Source of the DNA: Clytia hemisphaerica
Lineage: Eukaryota; Cnidaria; Hydrozoa; Leptothecata; Clytiidae
NCBI GenBank assembly: GCA_902728285.1
Contig: CACVBU010000939.1
Coordinates: 1,488,001-1,552,000, forward strand
Length of the DNA stretch: 64,000 bases
Reading direction: 5' to 3'
The position numbers and the translations under genes are program-made. Below, in pieces: positions 35,905 through 64,000 of the stretch (the first letter of the stretch is position 1; each line of letters starts with the position of its first letter). A model generated the notes under the pieces. That model made no database searches and was not told the origin of the DNA. It was given only the letters and a program-made list of their open reading frames with translations.

Positions 35905-37400
35905 GGACCTACCTGATGATGAAACTTAGATAGCAATAAGGAGAAAAACAATCATTAAGAAAATATAGCGGTTAGCGAAAATGCATTAAATTTCATCATT
36001 GATTGTTGATGGGGGGGGAGGGAGGGGTTTGGGAAAAAAGAAATAGAAAGTTACGGTTGCAAAATTGCAAGAAATAGAAAGTTACGGTTGCAAAATTGCA
36101 AAAGTTTTATTGACGATTGAATCATGCTTGATGGTTGCATTGTTATCAATAATTTTTTAAGTGAAAAAACAAAGAAATATATGGAAAAGCCCAATTCAAA
36201 TCTGCAAAAACGGCGATTTCAAAAATGGCAACAAACCGGTTTTGACGGCATATTATCGGCATTTTTGGCCGAAATATTTTTTTTCCAAAATCAGGCTCCG
36301 TCACATTTTAGGTATTGCCATTTTACATCAGTGTGCAAAATTTCATGAAAAAATATAAAGTACAGCTCGAGAAATTCAAGAAAAACCATTTTTCCGGCGA
36401 TATTCGGCTGTTCTGGCGATTTTTAGAAAGTCCCGGCATCAAAAATCAGTTTTATTCACAATTGAACCATACTTGATGGTTGGCATTGTTATCAATAATG
36501 ATTTTGCATGAAAAACAAAGAAATATCAGGATAAAGTCCAATGAAAATCTGCAAAAACGGCGATTTCCAGTATATTTCCGGCATTTTCGGCCAGAAAAGA
36601 ATTTTTCTCAAAAATCGAACGGCCATTTTTTGGGCATTGCTATTACGCATCTTTGTGCAAAAAATCAGAAAAAACTAATGATGAAATCTCGAGAAAATGC
36701 CAAAAAACCGGTTTTTCCGGCATATTTCCGGCATTTTCGGCCGGAAAAAATGTTTTTCGAAAATCGGGCTCCGTCACATTTTAGGTATTGTCATTTTGCA
36801 TCAGTGTGCAAAATTTAGTAAAAAAATATAAAGTACAGCTTGAGAAATTCAAGAAATACTGTCTTTCCGGCGAAAATAGGTTGTTCCGGCGATTTTTAAA
36901 TAGTTCCGGCTTCAAAAATCAATTTTATTGAAAATTAAAACATGTTTGATGGTGGGCATTGCTATTTATAATGTTTTTGAATGAAAAAACAACCAATTAT
37001 AGGGAAAAAGTCCAATGACAATCCAGAAAAACGGCGATTTCCGGCATATTTCCGGCATTTTAAGCCGGAAAAAAATTTTTCTCGAAAATCGGACTCGACC
37101 ATGTTTTGGGCATTGTTAATGCGCACCTTTGAGCAAAAAATCAGAAAAAACTAATGATAAAATCTCGAGAAAATGCCAAAAAACCAGTTTTTCCGGCATA
37201 TTTCCGGCATTTTCGGCCGGAAAAATTTTTTTTACGAAAATCGGGCTCCGTCACATTTCGGGCATTGCCATTTTGCATCATTGTGCCAAAAATTAGGAAA
37301 AACTAATGAGCCAATCCTGAGAAAAGCTGGTAACAGACGGACGAACGGACGGACAGACGGACGGACATCGGTTAATTTATAGGACCTCCAAGGTAGGTCC
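35905..37400. mobile_element. 1.5-kb GGACCTACCT element, copy 1
   Basis: The ends GGACCTACCT (35905) and AGGTAGGTCC (37391-37400) are inverted. The interior is three or four degenerate tandem blocks of about 340 bp. Each carries TTCCGGCATTTTCGGCCGG, a TGTTTTTCGAAAATCGGGCTC-type segment and CATTTTGGGCATTGCCATTTTGCATC. The last block ends in a (GGAC)n-type run (37337-37368). A second copy lies in a DHX15 intron (44147-45877). No protein of known type is encoded; the short frames follow the repeats. Confidence 0.65.
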
Positions 37401-39057
37401 AAAAAGAACGATATATCTTATCACCCTCAAGCATGTCCAATGAAGTGTGGCTCAAAAACCTACTTCCGTTTTCTCTGGGCATACTGTACCTAGTTAAAAA
37501 TAGATCTCGGGTATGAACGAGTAGTAAAGGATAAACTTTCTTATTCGCCGAAGTCCTCAGTCAGTTGTAAGAAACTAGAAAAAATGAGAAGCTAACCGTC
37601 CCCGTCTCAGAGAAAGAAAAGATTCTTTTAACTCGCTTATTATAGAACAGGCGAGTCTTCGGTTGGAACTCGACATCTTTCGCTAGCTTTCTTAAAGATT
37701 AAAAAAAAAAGAGCCATACCCAATCCATGGTAAGATCTTTCTTCCACGTACCTTAGGAAAGGAGAAATCAATATGATTCGTCGAAATCTAAATGAATTAT
37801 GCTTAACAGGTAACAAGTAACAATTAGCTACATATGAATGGGCCTAAGAAAGTAGGAAAATTGTAACATTAGTAAGACAATGCAAACTGAAAAAACCTGT
37901 TTTTAGCATTTTTTGGCCCAAATCTTCCTAAAAATGTTTTTCTCGAAAGTCGGGCCCTGTCACATTTTGGGTATTGCCATTATCATAGCCTTTAGAAATG
38001 AAACATAAGCAAAATATACAAACTCGTAGGAGGAAAATCATCAAAAATTTGGAATAAACGACTTCTGTTTTTTCTCTTCAAAAGAAAAAGTGGTATTTTA
38101 TATTCATAATTTTCTAGAAAGTTAGCCCAAATCCAACAATATTTGGGAATTGTATTATTTTTATGTTATATCAAGAATCAAGAGTTTACCCATAATACTT
38201 CCTTATATTCAGTTCAACCAACTTTTGTAATGGTGATTCGATGCATCTTTGTTGAGATGAGGTTTTGGCATAGGCCAAGTCATCGTATAAAGCTGAAGTT
38301 AACTTTAAATTTAGTGCTTTCCAAATTAACTGTCAGTAAAATCAGGTAAAATTACAAATAAGAATAACTTTTGAGAGAGTTTGAATTATATCGCAATTTT
38401 GTGCTCGTTGGAAACATAATTCTAATTGGGGTATCAAAACAAATCAAAAATGAAGATGAAAAGTGAAGAATAATAGTGAACATATTTCAGGAACTGATTA
38501 ACAGTCCACCTAAGCAAAAGCTCAAAACTGAGACCATTTTCGCACGTAACGGTTCTGTTTCGTAGTGTGCGAGCGTTGTCTGACAAGCATCATTTTCTAC
38601 CATGCCACTTAATCCTGCTTAAGCGCATCATCCAGTCTATATGGCCTTCAGTAGACCCCGCGGGCTAATAAAAGTGGAAAAGTCCTAAGAGAAAATTGAC
38701 GATCTTAAAGATTAAAAAACTTGTGTTATGTATTCTGTTGTGTTGATAATATTATCCATCTAAATAATCAATATCCATTGTTACCAAGTCAATACAATTG
38801 TAACACAATTATCCTTGAAGATACCTGTTCGAAATTGGGCATCAAGGCTTAACCTTTAGCTGATACTTCAAACGGTAAGCCGGTTTTACGGGCAAGTTTT
38901 ATAACAACTAAACCCTAGACATGTCCTTTAAAATTGTTTGGCACAGAGGCCTGTCTCTTTTCTACGTACAATACCTTGATCGTCACCTCCTTAAATACTG
39001 TTCATGTTGTAGATAATACTCATAAAAATTCACGATATTTATAACTTTCCCAGTTAT
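37401..39057. other. Region 3' of DHX15, no gene
   Basis: AT-rich. A fragment of the GGACCTACCT-element block (TTTTTCTCGAAAGTCGGGCCC, near 37937) is present. The 3' UTR of DHX15 must lie in the right part, but I see no clear minus-strand AATAAA close to the stop. Confidence 0.45.
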
Positions 39058-58822
<19,765 letters not shown>

Positions 58823-59460
58823 TCTTCTTGGAAAGATCCTGATTCAGAACTTCTTCTCTGCCTGTCTGCTGTGCTGTCTGCTTTCTTTTTCGGCTCCAAA
58901 ATTTTCTTTGATTTTGACTTTCTTGGCGCATGCTCTTAAAGCCCCGCGTACACTAAACTTTAAGATGTAGATAGGCTCTAAGGTTTGATGAGCTACGATG
59001 TATCAAGATTCGCAGATGTTAAAACTTTCTCATCCGTTAAGATGTTGAGAGGGTTCGAAAGTTCACAGAACTAAAACCGAAAAAAGGACAGCTTTTTTTT
59101 CATTCCTATGCTTGACGGATTACATTTCACTCAAATGCGAGCATTTAGAAAACGAACATGCCGACATCACGTGCTGCGTGGTCCACGTTCGAATATTCGA
59201 CTTTTTTCCTAGAATTTCTAACAGTAAATTTGACAGTGTGTTTGAAAAAAGGGATTCATACAGGTATATTAAATTCTATTCTAGTTACCAAAAGCAACGT
59301 GGTGGCATCAGAAAGCCTTCTTACGAAAGCATCCACCGAAGGGGGACTTCAAAATATCTGTTCTGAAGGCACGTTCCAGCTGGATATGGCGGCTGTTCTT
59401 ATCTTAGCGAACTAAAGAAAAAAGTCTGCTGGAAAAAAGTGGTCTGTTCTACTGAAGATT
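58823..59460. promoter_or_regulatory. DHX15 5' UTR and upstream region
   Basis: GC-richer than the surroundings just above the ATG, without a TATA box at the expected position. A plus-strand open frame (59158-59415) has no recognised domain. The DHX15 promoter must be here, but its start point cannot be fixed. Confidence 0.4.
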
Positions 59461-60120
59461 TGGACCAGCTCTATCTATCTATCTATATATTTCAGTAGTT
59501 AACAACATAAATGTTTGTTCTCCCTACATATAAAAGCATTAACAAAAATAAGATAAATGAAATTGGTTTAATAATGAAAAATGTTTGTATGTTTATTCAA
59601 TAATAAATATGTAAAAAGTTGTTAATTCTAAAAAAAAATCTAAGTATGTTTGGTTGAGGACAAAGCCTAGGTTATCGAGATTAAGAGTAACGGGCATAAG
59701 GCTAAACAAAATGTTCTGAGAATGCCAAGATACGTGGAGGCAAAGTAGTAATGAGAAGTTTGAGCCTCAGGCTTAAGTCATGAGTAGTAATTAATAATAT
59801 TGACGTTCTAGGCAAACTAAAATGGTGTAAAGTTAAATCAAAAGTTAAATTAAAAGTTAAAAATTTAATTAAATTAAATTTTAAAATAAACCAGTATTGT
59901 GCTAAAAAGATTAATAGACTAACTAGAAATAAAGAGACATAGCTAAAGTAAAAATATTTTTGGTAAGTAGGCAAGTGACGTCAAAACAAAATTGCTTCGA
60001 AGATTAAGTGAGTAGAGTGCAAAGATATATGAATTGGATAAAATAGGTTAGGGCAGGGCAATCCGATGATTAAGTAAAGTGAAAAAGAGGCCTGACGTCT
60101 GGATTTGATTTAAAAAACTA
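59461..60120. other. Intergenic, CTAT microsatellite
   Basis: A short (CTAT)n run near 59472-59490, then AT-rich DNA with TTAAATTAAAAGTTAAA repeats. It includes the 3' flank of the LINE; no clear poly(A) or tail boundary is visible. Confidence 0.45.
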
Positions 60121-60125
60121 ATAAT

Positions 60126-60670
60126 CTAATTCTTTAGAAAATAACGAGAAGTTGCATCTTTAAATTCATTCCTATCTTCCATATTCAAAATGTTAGCTGG
60201 CAATTTATTCCACCAGTTAATAGATGCTGGGATAAATGAGTCCTGGTACGCAATTACACGCCCATGTATTGGTTGGTATTTATTACTATCCCGAACTGGT
60301 TTGGGTAAAATACCAGGCATAACAAGTTTCCCTCCTCTTATATCATGTAAAAGAACGACTGAATCGACTTTTCGATGATGTTCTAGAGGTTTCCAGCTCA
60401 AGTCCTTCATCATTCTAGTGGGACTAGCCTCCCACCTCCAATCAGAATAAACAAACCGGGCCCCTTTTCGTTGGACCATTTCAAGTTGATCGCAAAGTGA
60501 TTGATTTGATATAGGATTCCAAACTGGTGAAGCATACGATACGATTGGTCGGACATAAATGTTGAACGCTTTCTCCTTTATTTTACGAGAACATCCTCGC
60601 AAATTTCTTTGTAAGAACGATCGTTTTTGGTTGGCTTTCTTACAAATAGCATCGATGTGTGTATTCCACT
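60126..60670 (-). CDS. LINE reverse transcriptase, C-terminal part
   Basis: The thumb and C-terminal region of a non-LTR reverse transcriptase (KWNTHIDAICKKANQKRSFL, YVRPIVSYASPVWNP, LEMVQRKGARFV, then LPANILNMEDRNEFK before the stop). It is the continuation of the frame at 63229-64000, split by a 2.55-kb insertion; the frame is the same once the insertion is removed. The type is CR1/Jockey-like. Confidence 0.9.
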
Positions 60671-61115
60671 TAAGCTTCGGCCTAATTGGAGTTGAGTCCC
60701 GAGTGGGATTCGACTTTTCAGACAAAGGATTTTCGTCGATTTTGTACTTAACCATAAATTTATGTCTTTACCTTTTTGGGTTTTCTTTGGAATCGATTCT
60801 CTTCCTCTTCTCTTCGTCATTAGGGATCCCTCGTCATTATGCGTTTAAAATAAGTCCATTCTAATTTGCCGGAACCCGATTTCAACGTCATTGTAACACG
60901 CCCGGAAAAGTACCATACCGATTTAAATATTTGGAAATGATTATCCGTCTTTGTAATACTCTCGGGTACCTAATTGCCGCCCCCCCCCTGCTATTTAATT
61001 TTTCGAAAATTTTCCACTACCCATATTAATTCAGTCCCGAATCTAGCCACATATTTAACACGTTCGGGACAGTCCCGAATTCAACCTTTTTGTTATCAAA
61101 ATCGGGACCGTCCCG

Positions 61116-62205
61116 AATACCGCCTTCTTTATAAACACTCGGAAACGTTTTTTTTTAAAGAAGTCGGAATACTATGTTAGGACAGTAAGTCCATAGTAGT
61201 ATATTCCGCCTTCTTTAGAAACACTCGAAAACGTATATTTTTAAAGAAGGCGGAATACTATGTTAGTGCAGTAATTCCAAAGTAGTGTATTCCGCCTTCT
61301 TTAGAAACATTCGAAAGGGAATTTTTTTAAAGAAGGCGGAATACTATGTAAGGGCAGGAAGTCCATAGTAGTATATTCCGCCTTCTTTAGAAACACTCGA
61401 AAACGTATATTTTTAAAGAAGGCGGAATACTATGTTAGTGCAGTAATTCCAAAGTAGTGTATTCCGCCTTCTTTAGAAACACTCGAAAACGTATATTTTT
61501 AAAGAAGGCGGAATACTATGTTAGTGCAGTAATTCCAAAGTAGTGTATTCCGCCTTCTTTAGAAACACTCGAAAACGTATATTTTTAAAGAAGGCGGAAT
61601 ACTATGTTAGGGCAGTAAGTCTATAGTAGTATATTCCGCCTTCTTTAGAAACACTCGAAAACGTATATTTCTAAAGAAGGCGGAATACTATGTTAGGGCA
61701 GTAAGTCCATAGTAGTGTATTCCGCCTTCTTTAGAAACATTCGAAAGGGAATTTTTTTAAAGAAGGCGGAATACTATATTAGGGCAGTAAGTCCAAAGTA
61801 GTGTATTCCGCCTTCTTTAGATACACTCGAAAACGTATTTTTTTAAAGAAGGCGGAATACTATGTTACTGCTGTAAGTCCAAAGTAGTGTATACCGCCTT
61901 CCTTAGAAACACTCGAAAACGTATTTTTTTAAAGAAGGCGGAATACTATGTTAGTGCAGTAAGTCCAAAGTAGTGTATTCCGCCTTCTTTAGAAACACTC
62001 GAAAACGTATTTTTTTAAAGAAGGCGGAATACTATGTTAGTGCAGTAAGTCCAAAGTAGTGTATACCGCCTTCCTTAGAAACACTCGAAAACGTATTTTT
62101 TTAAAGAAGGCGGAATACTATGTTAGGGCAGTAAGTCCATAGTAATGTATTACGCCTTCTTTAGAAACATTCGAAAGGGAATTTTTTATAAAAGGCGGAA
62201 TACAT
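61116..62205. repeat. 86-bp hairpin repeat array, 13 units
   Basis: Units start at 61116 and then every 86 bases exactly (61202, 61288 ... 62148). Each contains CCGCCTTCTTTA and its inverse TAAAGAAGGCGG, with about 25 bases between, so each unit is a hairpin. A variant loop (CATTCGAAAGGGAATTTT) appears in units 3, 8 and 13 only. Confidence 0.93.
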
Positions 62206-62289
62206 TGTTTGGATTTTTTGTTCTAATATTTTCGCCTTCTTTAGAAATTTTGAAATAAGGAAAATCGGGACTAAAAATTTCTCGTTGCC

Positions 62290-63110
62290 TTATATACTTT
62301 TACTTGAGTCCCGAATCCAATATGTTCGTAAAGTAAATCGGGACTAAAAATTTCTCGTTGCTATATATACTTTTACTTGAGTCCCGAATGCAACCTTTTC
62401 GTAGACCAATTCGGGACCGTCCCGAATCAAACCTTTATATAGACAGATTCGGGACCGTCCCGAAATTTACATTTTCAAAACAAGCTATCATTAGCCCGTA
62501 TAAATAAAGATCTGCCCCACACTTCCCTGATTTTCAAATTCAAGCCGCCATATCCATCTTTTCAGTGACTCAGATATTAAATATGTATTATATATACTTT
62601 TACTTGAGTCCCGAATTCAATATGTTCGTAAGGTAAATCGGGACTAAAAGTTTCTCGTTACTATATATACTTTTACTTGAGTCCCGAATTCAACCTTTTC
62701 GTAGACCAATTCGGGACCGTCCCGAATCAAACCTTTACATAGACAGATTCAGGACCGTCCCGAAATTTACATTTTCAAGACAAGCTATAATTAGCCCGTA
62801 TAAATAAAGATCTGCCCCACACTTCCCTGATTTTCAAATTCAAGCCGCCATATCCATCTCTTCAGTGACTCAGATATTAAATATGTATTATATATACTTT
62901 TACTTGAGTCCCGAATCCAATATGTTCATAAGGTAAATCGGGACTAAAAGTTTCTCGTTACTATATATACTTTTACTTGAGTCCCGAATTCAACCATTTC
63001 GTAGGCCAAATCGGGAATTTTAATTTAGTCCCGAATCCAAACATTTCGTACGCAAAATCGGGACTCAAGTAAAAGTATATATAGTAACGAGAAACTTTTA
63101 GTCCTCGTTT
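62290..63110. repeat. 300-bp tandem array with fold-back end
   Basis: Lines 300 bases apart match almost base for base (for example TTCAAATTCAAGCCGCCATA at 62533 and 62833). Two full repeats plus a third partial one end near 63010. The block ACTTTTACTTGAGTCCCGA then appears inverted at 63063-63105, giving a hairpin with its 62940-62987 partner. TTCGGGACCGTCCCGAA palindromes recur. Confidence 0.85.
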
Positions 63111-63228
63111 ACTATATAATAGTATAAATCAAACCATCGATCAATTTTTTTTTTCATCGATTTCGACTTCCTAACTACGTCGTTCTAGTTCGGGACAGTC
63201 CCGAGCGGGACTCAAGTTAAATTAGGCC

Positions 63229-64000
63229 TAAGCTTCTTGTTTAAAGTCACCCCGAGATATTTGGCATTTGATACTTTCTCGAGGTTCTCGTTATGGATTG
63301 AATAAACAGATTCTATGGGTTTGGTTTTGTTCGTGATGGTGATATGCTTGCATTTTTGTGGGTGGAATTCCATGTCCCAGAGTGTTTCCCATTCTTGTAG
63401 AGCTGTAAGATCCTCTTGGAGAATGAGAGGGTCAGCCATGCTTTCTATGTTACGATATAAATAAGCATCATCAGCGAATAAACAGATATCCGATTGGACA
63501 TAAGAAGGCATATCATTAATGTATATCAAAAATAGCAGTGGCCCAAGCACGGTGCCTTGTGGTACTCCTGACAAAACATTGGCCTTTTTCGAATGTTTCC
63601 CATTTAAGATAACCTGTTGAGTGCGATTACTAAGGAAAGCCTCGATCCATTTCAGTGTGGAGCCACGAATACCATAGTGAGAAACTTTACGACAAAGCTT
63701 AAAATGGTTAACCTTATCGAAGGCTTTGCTAAAGTCTAATAATATTGAATCAGTTTGTTGTTTGTCGTTTAGGTTTTTAGCAAAGTCATTTACAGTGGTC
63801 AATAGTTGGCTTACACATGATCGGTTTTCTCTAAATCCATGCTGGTAATCACTTAACACTTTATTCTTGTTCAAATGGGTCATGATGTTACTGTATATGA
63901 TATGTTCTAAACATTTACAACAAATCGATGTGAGAGACACAGGCCGGTAGTTTTCAGCCTGATTTTTGTCCTTGTTTCCACCTTTATAAACAGGAACAAT
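63229..64000 (-). CDS. LINE reverse transcriptase, RT domain (partial, continues past window)
   Basis: The frame is open to the window edge. RT hallmarks in order: NYRPVSLTSICCK, HGFRENRSCVSQLL, LLDFSKAFDKVNH (first catalytic Asp), SGVPQGTVLGPLLFLIYIND, LFADDAYLY (catalytic Asp pair in FADD) and KYLGVTLNKKL. The endonuclease and start lie beyond 64000. It is a CR1/Jockey-type LINE. Retrotransposition would need the rest of the element, and this copy is split by the 60679-63228 insertion. Confidence 0.93.

Larger units (their letters stand above)
60679..63228. mobile_element. 2.55-kb non-autonomous DNA element inside the LINE
   Basis: Perfect 8-bp duplication TAAGCTTC at 60671-60678 and 63229-63236. 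The termini are GGCCTAATTGGAGTTGAGTC and, inverted, GGCCTAATTTAACTTGAGTC (20 of 23 bases match over the full TIR). It contains an 86-bp hairpin array (61116-62205), a 300-bp array (about 62290-63010) and many copies of the terminal word GAGTCCCG in both orientations. No protein. The 8-bp duplication suggests hAT or another 8-bp superfamily. Confidence 0.9.

Noticed and set aside
36480-37382. Several plus-strand frames containing ...FRHFRPEK-type repeats
   Set aside because: These are translations of the internal blocks of the GGACCTACCT element and recur in its second copy.
59112-59415. Plus-strand frames divergent from DHX15
   Set aside because: No recognised domain or clear splice context; could be a first exon of a divergent transcript, but the evidence is too thin to call.
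60559-60864. Plus-strand 101-codon frame over the LINE
   Set aside because: It is the antisense of the reverse transcriptase C-terminal part and of the element end.
61116-62205. Regularly spaced palindromic repeats resembling a CRISPR array
   Set aside because: The spacers are themselves nearly identical, the unit is a continuous 86-bp tandem repeat, and the sequence lies inside a transposon in an animal genome.

Overview
This is a metazoan nuclear DNA window: AT-rich, with spliced genes, very long repeat-filled introns, tRNA-derived SINEs, a non-LTR retrotransposon and many small terminal-inverted-repeat (TIR) DNA elements. One gene with Sprouty-type cysteine chemistry, the DHX15 exon structure and the SINE type point to an invertebrate animal, most likely a cnidarian. 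That assignment is an inference and no species is claimed.

Genes. Two protein-coding genes are well supported. DHX15 (the Prp43-type DEAH-box spliceosome-disassembly and ribosome-biogenesis helicase) lies on the minus strand. I rebuilt it as 13 exons from the ATG at 58822 to the stop at 39058: 2,193 nt and 730 codons, with every junction in phase and bordered by GT and AG. A single-exon reading frame at 29956-31245 (+) encodes a 429-residue basic, serine-rich protein that ends in the second half of a Sprouty/Spred (SPR) cysteine-rich domain. Its first exon may lie about 13 kb upstream at a TATA-box promoter near 16752. The right end carries a CR1/Jockey-type LINE reverse transcriptase on the minus strand that runs off the window. 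A tRNA-like sequence with intact A and B boxes is at 8403-8474.

Layout. 1-29 kb has no recognisable gene and is a mosaic of TIR elements, TCGAT-rich repeats, a GC-rich satellite with a 120-base assembly gap (6168-6287), G-run elements and a 1-kb near-perfect hairpin (19176-20182). 29.9-31.2 kb is the SPR gene. 32-39 kb is intergenic with several elements. 39-58.8 kb is DHX15, whose introns hold a SINE, nested elements, a second long hairpin and two side-by-side 2-kb elements with an exon-like core. 60.1-64 kb is the LINE, split by a 2.55-kb element.

Most notable structures. (1) The 2.55-kb element in the LINE has a perfect 8-bp target-site duplication, and its removal rejoins the reverse transcriptase in frame. 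It is built from a 13-copy 86-bp hairpin array (a variant copy recurs every fifth unit) and a 300-bp array carrying the element's own terminal motif. (2) Two adjacent elements in DHX15 intron 1 each have their own 4-bp duplication and carry a promoter-like module at different positions. (3) An element in a DHX15 intron holds a strictly alternating 52-bp repeat plus a long hairpin. (4) The SPR-domain protein lacks the first half of its domain.
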